Positions 46,170-56,954 of a DNA stretch of 64,000 nucleotides are shown piece by piece. The stretch comes from Lunularia cruciata. Its lineage: Eukaryota; Streptophyta; Marchantiopsida; Lunulariales; Lunulariaceae. The stretch covers positions 31,067,001 to 31,131,000 of the forward strand of contig OX419755.1 in NCBI GenBank assembly GCA_948567375.1. The letters run 5' to 3'. The notes beneath the pieces are model-generated. The model did no database searches. It had not been told where the DNA came from and saw nothing but the letters and a program-made list of their open reading frames with translations. The position numbers and the translations under genes are program-made. Each line of letters opens with the position of its first letter. Position 1 is the first letter of the stretch.

Positions 46170-46625
46170 TGTAAAAGATCAAGGAGAGAAATAAGAGAAT
46201 GGAAGATTGGAATGGAAGTCACACTAGAAATGCTCAAGTGAGAGAAACTCCAAATGCCTAGCATGAGCTTGGGCTTTGATATTTATAGCAAGGTAGCACA
46301 AAGCTCTTAAGAAGTTTCTAAGGAAGTTTTTTTCTCAAAGTCACCTTCTTGGAGTGCAAGCTAAGCTACACAAGAAGCTGCCAAGGAAGCTTTCTACAAT
46401 TAGTAGCTTATTTGGCATATAAGCTAAGCTAGCTATTAACTTGATGTGCAAGTTACCTAATCCTAGGAAGGTACCTAGAAGCTTCCTATGAAGAAATTTT
46501 CAAAATGCTTCTAGAACATGCAATCAAGAAATTTCCTAGATGCTCCTAGAACATTCTTAGAATTCCGAACTACATTTAGCTTATTTTACTAAAATATTAG
46601 CCTTTGCTAACTCCATATTATTACA
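46170..46625 (-). repeat. 5' LTR of element D
   Basis: 456 bp, with ends TGTAATAAT and TCTTTTACA on the minus strand, followed by the primer-like site at 46166-46158. Partner of 42277-42744. Confidence 0.85.
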
Positions 46626-47412
46626 CATCCATTTATACATGGGTGTTAATCTACTCAGCAAGGAATAGAGGATTAATTTTACTATTCACTTTGACTTTCA
46701 AGATTATTTTCTCGTAACTTGAAAGAAAAGGAGTAATTAAGAGAATTCATGGAGCAAACAAGAAGTTTGCCATTTCAAGCAAGATTTTAGTTTTTCAGTA
46801 GTGAAGGAGGATATAGTCCATGACAAGAAGAGTACTGCTCCATCATCAAGACCAAAATGTACTTAAAATAGGATCAAGAAGAATCTATGCATAATATATG
46901 CTTCTTTGGATGAGGATGAACCAAAGATGAAGGAGATGATGATGAAGAGGACAATGAGTTGACTCTACAAGAGAGTGACACTAAAATGCAAGGTGAGAAT
47001 GAGCAAGTAGATGCGGATTCAAATTCTGATCCACAACAAGGAAAGAGTCCCTAGGTCAAAGATCAAGAAGATCTTTGGAGCAAAGACCCAAGCACTCTAG
47101 TGCATCCAAGATCACCTTCACAGTTAGAAGTAAAGAAAACTAAGGAACAAGTGGCTCAAGAAGAAATTAACATCCAAGAAGTGGATGTCCCTAGAAGTGT
47201 TCAACATACAAGATTTATAGTACTTGAAGAAAATTAATATTATTGTTTGATGGAGCTTCTTTCATGATAAACTTTGTTGGCTTGTTGCTTACATACTTGC
47301 AAATGATGCACCCTTAATACCAAGAGGATTTGCTTGAAGTGAAGGACAACACTTTATTATTGAGGACACTACATGTGGATGAGTTTTCATTGAGGTCAAA
47401 GATAGACCAATG

Positions 47413-49330
47413 TGTGGTACCCACATTTTTCATTTTGGACGAGTTTTGAATAAGAAGTACCTTGCTGAAACGAAATTGAAACCAAATGGAGAAGAAATGA
47501 GGGGAAACTTGTGTTTTGATCAGACCCAAGGAAGTAGACTTCATGTAAAAGGAAGAAAGAGTTGGACTGGATCAGACCCAAAGAAGCTTACTTCGTGTCA
47601 GAGGAGGAAAAAAAACTCAATCAAATGGCGAAGGAGTACAGACCCGAAGGAGGAATGAAGGTTACAAGTTAGGAATATTTCGGGGGCCATATCTCAGTGA
47701 TGACAAGTCCAAATCAAGCGTGATATATCTCGTTAGAAGCGTCTTGTTTAGAGCTTTCCATTGCCACGAAAATCACAGAGTTTGGAGGTTTGTACAAGAA
47801 GTTACAAGCATTTGAAGTTTTGTGAGTAGATGTATAGAGTAGTTTAATGTCTTCGGGTTGGTGTCTTTGGGTCAATGTGACTTTGGACTTCGGACTTCAG
47901 GTTTACACGACTTTGGGTCATGAGACTTCACCTCAAGACAAAGATGACTAAATCTGAGGTAGCCAGACCTTGGAGTGCCATGAAGGTGACTTTGGGAATC
48001 TTGCTAGAGGTGTTAGAGGAAGTTAGCGTAAGGAAGGAAGATAGTTAGGATACCCATGACTTCAATTTCAGTTTTGATTGAAGATAGTAGAGAATTAGAA
48101 GAGAAATATTAGTAGTGAATAAACCTGAAGTGCAAGATCAGAATGTAAGTGTTTTCGGGTCAATTACATGAGTGATTAGGAGAAAGTGGGTTGCAAATTG
48201 AAGGCGTAAATAGTGTACCCATGCTTTCAATTACAATTCTTGATGAGGACATCGTAGAATTAGTAAAGGAATTGATAGTAGCTAAACCCAAAGTAGATGA
48301 AGTAGGAGTGCAGATGTCTTTGGAGTTACCATTGGAGACATTAGAGAAGAGTGGGTTGAGAGATAAGGAGTTAGATAGATTACACACTGGTGAAATTTAA
48401 AATCATGAAAGAGAAGTGTTAGATTTGGTAGAGGATGTAGGAGTTATGAAACCCGAGGATAGAGTAATATGAAGTAAAGTTACTTTGGGTTTGTGTTTGA
48501 AAGCCAAGGAAGAAGTAGACATCAAATCGGAGTAGTAACAATTTTAAGATTTGAAGAGGTAGATATAAAGAGGTGCATTGTCATTTCGGATCTGCAAGTT
48601 TGTAGAGTTGTTAGGAAGAGGTACATTAGGAAGATAATTGTAGATTGCTTCACTATTTAAGAGTGGCATTTGTAGTATTATGTTGTTCAATGCTCATAAT
48701 TTCTGAGAATAGATAAAGCGAAGTGTTGTGAAGTAGTGCTCGTCGCTTGAGCTTGATTCCGAGTATCAACTTTGTGTCTGTAATAGTGAGTGTGTGAAGA
48801 AATTTGACTGCAAGTCAGTGTGCTTGTTGGATGTTGGATTCTGTAGCCTTGATCTTCATTCTGTGTGTTTGATCCTAAGTGAAGTACAATCAAAGCAACG
48901 CCTTGACAGATCTGAGAGGAATTGTAGTGTTGGTAGTATTCTGCATTGGCGGAGTGTAGTGCAAAGTTGATGTGAAGCAATTTTGATCAAGGAAGTTGTG
49001 CCTTCAATGGAGGGGTAGAACACAATTCTGAGGCAAATTCGTTTTGCAGTGAAGTGCCATTTTTGGGAGAGCTTGAATCATCATAATCAAAATTGTTTGG
49101 AAAGATTTAATGGAGTTGTGATTAAGAAGTGTTAATCTGTGACAAGACTACGAGTCAGTGCTTGTTACTCTCTTCTGGGTGTGGTTTCTATCTGAGAGAT
49201 TAAAGACGCAACCAAGAAGAACTACATGTTATTGTTTGACTTTGTATTTGGACATTTCTGACTCGTATCTCTGTGTGAACGAACTTTACTTACCTGATTA
49301 CCGCAAAAGTTATATTTGTTGGGTTGCCGA
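47413..49330 (+). repeat. LTR-C relative (about 1.9 kb) inserted in element E
   Basis: Begins TGTGGTACCCACATTTTTC and ends near GATTACCGCAAAAGTTATATTTGTTGGGTTGCC, equivalents of both ends of LTR-C. The first kilobase is only loosely similar. From 48290 it follows LTR-C closely, including the GVQMSLEL-LETLEKSGL block. The acidic and coiled-coil coding part is missing, so this is a diverged subfamily or an internal deletion. The exact right end and a target duplication are not clear. Confidence 0.65.
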
Positions 49331-50550
49331 GTTGTTTGACCATTGGTAGGGAGAAGCTAAAGAAGTCTTGTACAAGGAGGAGACACACTTTGCAAGATCC
49401 AAAAGATTTGAAGTAGGAGAACACTTCACTGGAGAATGTAAAGAAGGATCAAGAATTTGAAATTTGAATATTACAAGAGGAGAGGGGTGTTCTTTGGATT
49501 GCCAACAATTTTCAACAAAAAATGCTTGAGGCAAAGTTACAAAATCAGAGTGCGGAGGTCCTCTAATTCAAATAAGAGGTAGAAGCCGAGTACAATAAAT
49601 AGGCCACCTTGCAAACTATGTTCAAGGAATATAGGAAGGAATCCAACCTTTGGTTGGAGGCACTACAAGTTGAGTTGTAGAAGGAGCAAAAAGACCAAGC
49701 CACCATTAGGGCCAAGATGGTAATTGATACTAGAGCCAAAGTACAAGGAGCCTATAACCGTTCAAAGGAGGAGATGGTTAAGATTTTACCAAAGAGTTAG
49801 AATATCTTTGGGACCAATTAGTAACAATCAAACAAGAAGTAGTAGTGGGTAGGATGACAAAGATAAAGCTACACAAGCTCAAGTTGTAAGTATAGATGCT
49901 AAAGGGGAAGACCTACAAAGACTTGAAGATACATAGATTGGCAATCAAGTTCAAAGAACCTATAGAAAGGAAATTCATAGCATCCACTTACACTTGAATA
50001 TAAGAGATAAAAAATTACAAGGAGAGAGAAGATCTTATCTAAGAAAGCTAGAGGTGAAATAAATTATTTGTAGTATTTTAGATTGTTGATTGAAGGAGTT
50101 CTTCTTAGTTCTAGATCTTTGTAGTTGTAATCTTTGGAGTAGGAAGAAATCCAAAGACAACACAATTAAGATATCTTAGGAGAAAATTAGATATCTTCCC
50201 CAACCATGTGGGCAGCAATAAGTCATATATAGGTCAAAAAGATAGGATAAGAGAAGGATAATACAATCCAATATATAGGGATACAAAGAAGTGCAAATTG
50301 ATATATTCTTGCACCTTTAGAACTTCCTCCATCATTAGATCTTCTTCTATCTAAGTAGAAAGTTCTATTTAAAGCTTCAAACACCATTTTATTAATTCAT
50401 TCAGTCAATGAAAGTTAAGTCAACGGAAAGAGTCAAGAGCTCTTTGTTGCTTTTGCTTAATTCCAAGCATTGGTGTATGTCTTTGGTGAGTAGTGGTGTG
50501 GAAACTTCATAGTAGGAATACAGGTAGTTGAGTGTGTGTGTGTGATCACT

Positions 50551-51104
50551 AGTACTTGTAGCTAGGGTCTAAGATCCCATGGATTTGCTCTAAAGGAACA
50601 AAACAATGTCTTGATTGGTCTTAATTGAGCTATAGTGTTGAAAGTACCATGGAATCAAAAGGAAAAGATCTATTGCCAATGCAAAATGCCTTTGAAGTCA
50701 TGCCTTTTGGGAAGAGTAGCACAAGAGCTTTGAATTTGATATCTTTGTAGTAGAAGTAGCCTCTTCAGAGTGACTAAATCATCACATTCAAGAAATATTT
50801 GGAATGTATCTTAAGTGAAATTTATTTTAGTACTTGTAGCTAGGGTTTGGGATTCCATGTCGTTGTGGAGGAACAAAGAAATGCCTTGATATGTCTTTAG
50901 TGAGTTGTAATGTTGAAGGTACCATGGAATCAAAAGGCAAAGACTATTGCTAATTCAAAGTACCTTTGGAGTCATACCTTTTAAAAAGAGCAGCATATGA
51001 TCTTCAATGTTGATATCTTCATAGTAGAAGTAGCCTCTTCAAAGTGATTGAATCATCACCTTTAGGAAATAAATGGAATGTATCTTAAGTGAAAGTGGAT
51101 TTTT
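50551..51104 (+). repeat. 278-bp tandem duplication in the E LTR-like region
   Basis: Copy 1 (50551-50828) and copy 2 (50829-51104) both start AGTACTTGTAGCTAGGGT and contain ACCATGGAATCAAAAGG. They differ at many sites and small gaps, so the duplication is old. Both lie within 770 bp of the primer-binding site. Confidence 0.85.
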
Positions 51105-51316
51105 AGGTTTTCCATTCACTAAAGTGCACCACAAGAGATGATACCACCCTCTTCTATGAGTGGTTCCTGCCCAAGAGGTTAAATAAGTAACAATAAAGAT
51201 ATATAATAGTGATATTTCTCTTCATATCTAGTCATTTCCAAACTATATCTCCATAATAACAACTTGCTTCTTACCAATATATTACATTTTAGTTGATTGT
51301 GTGATATCACATTTTT

Positions 51317-51335
51317 TTGGTGCCATTGCAAGGGA
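51317..51335 (+). other. tRNA-Asp-type primer-binding site of element E
   Basis: TTGGTGCCATTGCAAGGGA. Its last 18 bases match TGGCGCCGTTGCCGGGGA at 14 positions. It follows an LTR-like end (GATATCACA, 51303-51311). Confidence 0.7.
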
Positions 51336-51716
51336 TACAAGTGGCTAGATTTGAAGATTGATGAGGCAATGAATGTCCTCAAGGAATTCAGTACCACAAT
51401 ATAAAGGAGTCATTCAAACACTTTGTGACTTCAGAGCCTTCAAGAGCAATCATAAATGCAAAGTTGAGTGGCGTGGAAAAGCAGAGTTGCACAAGAACAA
51501 AGGCTCAAGAAGGACATGATAATCTTGAGAGAAAAATAGAAATTTACACCAAAATAGCCCTTTGGTGGTTGTCCCTATAGAAAGGTAAGTTTGGTAAGTA
51601 AGAACATCTTTGGACTGTTGTTCCAAATCAGGTTCCAAACTCAACCTGATTTGGCTACTTATCCTCAATTCAGTCTAGAAGAAGTAGATTCAAGGCATTG
51701 AAGGAAGAAACTCTTC

Positions 51717-51941
51717 ATGTGTGTAAAGGAAGAGAGTGCACAAACTACATTGCAATCTTCTTCTCAAGGCTCAACTGTACGCAAAGATTACTTGCTATTC
51801 GTATCAAAAGAACTCTTCTCCAAAGATCTTGACCCTAGTAATACACTCTCATTAGCATATCATGGGGAGTATCAACGCTTTACATATACCCAAACAGTGA
51901 TAGTGAAACACATAAAGAAAGATAGTGCAAGGCTTGATTAG
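51717..51941 (+). pseudogene. Unrecognised frame after the E primer site
   Basis: A 74-residue frame about 380 bp past the primer site, where gag would begin in a Tat-type element. It shows no recognisable motif. It may be a gag remnant or chance. Confidence 0.25.
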
Positions 51942-51959
51942 CATTGGCCTTTCTTGAAA

Positions 51960-52690
51960 AGGCCAAGAATTGTTTCAATTGTTTTCTTGAAAGCCAAGAA
52001 AGCATACATTCCGCATTTCCATACTCAATGATTTTTCTTTGTCAAGGTTTAACCCGCGATGCCATCATGAGTATGTAGTTTAGTGCTCATAATATAAAAT
52101 AAAATATATAAGTTTAACCTTGTGCTTAATACTATAAATTAGCATTTAAGGCTACATTAATCGAGGGTATACGACAGAAGGCATTATAAAAAACCTTCAC
52201 TAAGCATAAGTATTTATTAAAAAATTATTTATTCCACATCGTTTCTTGGGTTTAAATTCAAATCACACCATCTCTATAATAGGTAAATGCTTCTTTTTCT
52301 CTTTGAATTGTTGGAATTATTTGTAATAAAATATCAGCAACAATTGTAAAAGTTTTATCAATAAAGTTATCATTTTTTTGAGATCTAGGCATAATTAGTT
52401 ATAAAGTTATCAAATAATATTATTTTCTTTTTTTGAAAATAAATCCATAAAAAATTTACATACGTATATGTAAAAGCTTTTTATTGAAATCTATTTTTGT
52501 TTTTAATTCAAGTAATTTTATTAAAAAAAATATTTAATAAATTTACTTAAAATGAAAATATGGCTATAATATAAATCAATAAAATTAGATCATTTAACAA
52601 TCTAGACACTCTCACCAATTTGAATTCAAAAGCTTCTCTCTTCTGCTCTCACCAATTTGAACTCAAAGGCTCTCGCCGTCTTTCTGCCCT
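51960..52690. other. AT-rich spacer between the retrotransposon block and the gene-bearing region
   Basis: Very AT-rich from about 52080 to 52600, with no reading frame. At its right edge a 31-bp unit (CTCTCACCAATTTGAA...) is repeated imperfectly at 52609-52638 and 52646-52676. The base composition becomes more GC-rich from about 52660. Confidence 0.7.
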
Positions 52691-54870
52691 GATAGTGAAA
52701 AATGAAAATGGAGATACCAAAGTTCACCAAGACACAAATCCTGCTCCAATCTATATAAGATGAGAAAAGTATACAAGTAAGGTGAGTCTTTCGCTTCACC
52801 GAAGATTTGAAATTGTGACTAAAAATTAATCTTTTCCGCTTTCACTAGCCACTAGAAATATTAACTTGTGATACCCTATTAACGCAAATCACCAAAGCCA
52901 TATCCCCATGAAATTCTGATTGAATGTGGATTTTAGTCTATGTAGACCACAATCCTGGTTGAAGTAATCGTCAATCCTCATGACTCTTCCCGCCGTTTAT
53001 TGATGCCACCATAGCCATGAATAGCGGCGAATAGTCATCGGGGTTTCATGCGATGGCATTGAACAGCAAATTCCAATACCTTTCATCAACCGACCATCAT
53101 GGACTTACTATAGGCCATGGGATTCACGCCTTAGCTAAAATTCAATTCCGGAATTATCTCGCTCAACCTTCATAACCTTCGTTCGACTTCGCAACTTCGC
53201 TTCACTTCACTCCCGATTTTATTGGACTTCTCTCTACTTCGCCTCGCCCACGTATTTCATTTCTTAACAGTCTTCGTTCGGCTGGACTGGACCTCTATGC
53301 CTTCGCTCGACGATCAAAGAAGAACTTCCCTCTTCAACCTAGGAGCATTCTCTCTGTGTCCTGAACCGCCTCCATGTGCTGGTAGGCCAAGTGTTCACTG
53401 AGGGATGAAAGCTGTGAAATCCAGAAAAACCATCTTTACCAAGAGAATCGGAAAGAATAACTCAGAAGGATATGGAGAACCCCGAGCTTACCCACCGAGA
53501 TAGGGTATCCCCACCTCAACGTCTGTGGTCGAGCTACATATGAAGTCACACACTATACCTCATTCCAGACTTCCCAATTACGGATTCTTCTTCGGACATA
53601 CATTGCATTCCATTTCATACCATTCCCATTCCACATTACCTTTGCAATCACCGTGGCACAAAGTCTTGTTGTAATGCGCGCATTGTACTGCTTCTCAATC
53701 TACTTTTCGCTTTCTACATGATTCAGTTGATCAAGTCAGGGCCAAAGAAACTAATTCAGTTCATTGCTATACGTGTTGACACGACTCGCCGCGTAGATAT
53801 GGACCCTTCCTCGAGGAACACCTCGGTCTGTAACTGACACAAAGAATTCTCGCTCCGCTGAACAACGCGGCGACGTGGAAATAGTAACAGAAGCCTCCAT
53901 TTCAGCTCGTTGATCACATGAGATCTCAGCCCTTTGACTTGAGCAACAATATTATACAGTGGATAGAAAGAATAAATTTGCATTCGAGCTGCACATGTTG
54001 TAAAGACACGACTGAGAATGGAGGAATGTGCTACCGAGACGTGAATTCCATAAGAGCTCATTTGCGACGGTGGAACTGAACTTAAGGACCGGGGTACAAG
54101 ACACCTGCAGATGCAAGAACCTTAGACACGCTCTATAATGACGCTCTATACGTCATCTAACGCAGATGCCGTACATTCGTATTCTCCGGGGCTGCGACAC
54201 GCTCTATAATGACGCTCTATACGTCATCTAACGCAGATGCCGTACATTCGTATTCTCCGGGGCTGCGAATCTGCCCCTGGGATGCCGCGACCGATGCAAG
54301 AGGGATATTGATCGTGTCGCGCGGCGCATGATATGTTCAAGGATGAGAGATGACGATCTAGAAGACCTAGCAGATCCAGGCGGGAGTTCTGACACTAGCA
54401 TGTCCATTATACGTCTTGCAACGAGGCAGACGGTAATCCTGCACATGAAGTTTGGGTTTGATTGCTGTAGCATGAATCAGCTCTCAGCTTTTCACTGTTA
54501 CCTGCACTTCACAGACTTCAAAAAATGACAAAAATATACTGCAACGTGGGGACAGTCAGACAATTGGTATTCTGTACTAAGTATGCATGAAACAAGTCCA
54601 TAACTACGTTCTGGAAAGATTGGTTTTGTGCTCAAAGAAAAATCCCTCAAACACCTTATATTTATTACAAAGTGAAAAATGAGAGTGGAGATAGCAAAGT
54701 TCACCAAGAATGGTCTGCGGGACACAAGTCCTGGTGAGATATACATGGGAAAGGAGGAGAAAGGGACACAAGTGCACTCTTCGCCATAGATTAGAACTGG
54801 TGACTAAAGATTAAACTTTGAAATGGTGACTAAATATTAGTTTGTGATACTCTATCAACAATATTGATAG
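52690..54870. repeat. Spacer bracketed by two related copies of a 200-bp repeat
   Basis: About 52695-52900 and 54672-54870 share GTGAAAAATGA, GGAGATA-CAAAGTTCACCAAG, ACACAA-TCCTG, TGTGACTAAA-type stretches and TTGTGATAC-CTAT in the same order and orientation. The 1.8 kb between has no supported gene. The pair could be eroded termini of an insertion or two dispersed repeats. Confidence 0.5.
54125..54266. repeat. Perfect 71-bp tandem duplication
   Basis: 54125-54195 and 54196-54266 appear identical, both starting GACACGCTCTATAATGACG and ending CCGGGGCTGC. Identity suggests a recent event. No gene overlaps it. Confidence 0.9.
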
Positions 54871-56954
54871 ATCTATTGTACTGGGATTTAGCTGCTTTAA
54901 GTGGGGTCCTCAGCACAGCCATAGCTAGCCTGCTCGAAGTGACGAACTTGATACCATAGAGCTCAGTTGTTTCTTGGTAGTAGAGTTTTAACTTGAAGTG
55001 AGCCTGTCGTCCTCCTACTTCTGCTTAAAGCGTAATTTCTTGTGATTCTCGTTCCAAAGCTAATAAGTACTTCAGTGGCCTCCAGAGGCCACTTAGTACG
55101 TTGCGTACTTTGTAGTACTTTGCGTTATCCGTCGTCGGGGTATAGACGACGGATAACGCAAAGCAAATCGAGGAAAGAAGGACAGGTTCACAAGGCGATA
55201 GAGGACAGAACCGGCACGAAAGTCGCCTAACCTCTACATGAACCAACCCCATAGACATCCTCGGCACGCAATTCAAGCCAGGATCTGAACCACAGCTCGC
55301 GCATATATGTTGGTCGGAATCGGCGGTCGTGGCTGTCTTGACTTTAGATGCATAAGTTCCTTGCAGCATCGGAACAAAAGCTTTCACTATTTGATCGTCG
55401 TCAATCCCTGTCGTCAAGAAGAACAGTTCTACATGTAGATATGAACCTCCCGTTATTCAAGTCACGCCTGGGTTTCCTAATATGTGTACAGAGATCCAAA
55501 TAAATGAGTACTGTCTACTGCAATAGGTCCCATCATGCCCCAGTTGCGAGAATAGGAATGATTGAGCTCTTCTATTTTATGATTGGAGCTAACATCAATT
55601 TCAGCAAAGATATTCTGGGAGAATAATGAACTCTTGTTCATATGTTCCTCGAAAAGATGTAGATTATGAGCTCAATAACTCATAAACTGCTCCTTACAAA
55701 CAAAATTTTCATAACCCCGAATATTTCCACCTCACTGACGCTTTAGTGTGCCAGTTGGATTGGCAGTCCGCTGCTCCGGTTGCAGAAAACAATAGTTTAC
55801 TTACGTTGGTGGTATCGAGCAGAACCTATAATTTCTTACTAGATCGATCAGACCAAGCTTCGGAAGAATCAGGACTTTGTCTTCCTAAATGCCTTGACAG
55901 TGATTCTCATCTCAATAAATTATCAACTCCTAATATAGATTGACAGAGTTATCTATCTTGTGATTACATTCACGCTGTGGTTTGGCAACAGGGTTGCTCT
56001 ACTCCGTGTTCACAGCAGTACAATCATTGCACATATTATATAGCTCTTGTGGTTTGGTTGAAACTACGAATTTTTTATTAGATATAAAGCAACAGTTTTA
56101 CTCGCTAGAAGAATCAGAAACTTGACCCTCTTCCAAGTTTTCCCTACACAATTGTGGATTAGCTCGAACAACTTATCAGTTGGTCCTTGTATAGTTTCAC
56201 AGAGTTATCCATAATAATATAATTCAGTGTGCCTAGAACTGGATAAGTTAGAAAGTCCTGCTCTAAGGCATCATGTCTTAATATAAAAATATTGTTGACT
56301 TCAGAGGGCAAGTTCCCATCTGAGCCACCATGGTTGCTCCATATCTGCACTTCCCAGTCCTCACTTCTAAACCAGAAACTCGTTCATCCTCCATCGTATC
56401 TAAAGACAATTATAGACTCCAGATCTAAGATCCACTATGGACACGAAAGTGCAAGACACTGTACAAAAGTTTTCTGATCGATCTACATACTTGAAATAAC
56501 CCCACGATCGATCGTCAGGGTTGACCACGTGCTACTTCCTTAACAATCTGAATAGCTCGCTTTGATACCGAGGAAGCATAATATGAGTTGATCATACAAC
56601 TTCTAGTTATGGAAGAAGACCAATTGCAAACCTTCATGAGGCACTTGGGACTTCTCGAATTTGAAGAGCTAGCCTGAGTACCTCAAACTGCTACCTTCCG
56701 TAGTGTACATACTAGTGCAATGTTCTAGGCGTTTGCAGTGAAAGATTATCCAAGAAAGGGACAAGAAGCCTATTAGGCAGATAGAAAAATCTAGTTTATT
56801 ATCAAGCGCTTCGATGTGCAGCGCTGCATGAGAGCAAGGACTGGTACAGACTCGGGGGCAGCTGGACAGGTTCTGGACTCTCGGCCGTTGTTGTAACAAT
56901 TCTTGAAGTGGTATCATAGGAGGTGACAGACTAGGCGTCGCTTTGGGGTAGTGA
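54870..56954. other. Intergenic stretch upstream of the NXPE-like gene
   Basis: No gene is supported. The minus-strand frame at 55417-55025 runs through a hairpin and has no family signature. The stretch contains two hairpins (55066-55163). A CCACGTGC G-box-like hexamer core lies at 56525-56532, about 425 bp before the ATG at 56955; one such site can occur by chance. No clear TATA box is seen. Confidence 0.5.
55066..55163. repeat. Two adjacent strong hairpins
   Basis: The first (about 55067-55099) pairs GTACTTCAGTGGCCTC with GAGGCCACTTAGTAC around a 2-base centre, with one bulge. The second pairs CTTTGCGTTATCCGTCGTC (55118-55136) with its exact reverse complement (55145-55163) around GGGGTATA. 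A 19-bp perfect stem is not expected by chance. A foldback element end or a small-RNA precursor is possible; neither is shown. Confidence 0.85.

Larger units (their letters stand above)
42277..46625 (-). mobile_element. Element D: internally deleted chromovirus
   Basis: Two LTRs of about 460 bp (46625-46170 and 42744-42277) begin TGTAATAATATGGAG on the minus strand. The flanks TATCC (42272-42276) and CATCC (46626-46630) look like a target duplication with one change. The primer-like GTATCAAAG (46166-46158) adjoins the 5' LTR, as in initiator-Met sites. Inside are gag (46147-45059), a protease trace (about 44990-44700), an RT start (43540-43330) fused to the integrase C-terminus (43320-43080) and a chromodomain start. 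Most of RT, RNase H and the IN core are deleted. LTR-A (43550-44242) is inserted within it. Confidence 0.85.
41950..50000 (+). pseudogene. C-type globular/acidic/coiled-coil frame in element E, in three pieces
   Basis: Piece 1 (41950-42276) reads DPKNGWQVYNYKDPAKREI, which matches NGYKVESYKDPVKRGI of element C. Piece 2 resumes after element D at 46627 with LYMGVNLLSK and IHFDFQ, matching FYLRLNLLN and SHFHPD, then an acidic run with ELTLQES (ELTLQSG in C) near 46965. Piece 3 (49395-50000) is Leu/Glu/Lys-rich with QQKMLEAKLQNQSAEV. All are broken by stops. The collinearity across two insertions shows that the frame predates them. Confidence 0.6.
41600..51960 (+). mobile_element. Element E: decayed element with a C-type accessory frame, split by D and an LTR
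   Basis: The plus-strand frame pieces at 41950-42276, 46627-47400 and 49395-50000 align in order with the LTR-borne protein of element C. The first gap is element D, the second an LTR-C relative (47413-49330). Downstream, an LTR-like region ends GATATCACA at 51311, followed by TTGGTGCCATTGCAAGGGA (51317-51335), which fits the tRNA-Asp primer site of Tat-type elements. So in E, as in C, the accessory frame seems to lie within a long LTR. The left end is not resolved. Confidence 0.55.

Noticed and set aside
50551-51104. Tandem repeat as a CRISPR-like array
   Set aside because: Only two long, diverged units and no spacers; eukaryotic repeat DNA.
55260-55300. tRNA-like B box (GGTTCAGATCC on the minus strand)
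   Set aside because: No A box or cloverleaf could be found around it; a SINE or tRNA is not supported.
55025-55417. Minus-strand frame of 130 codons
   Set aside because: It runs through the 19-bp hairpin, has no recognisable family features and no collinear partner; chance frame.
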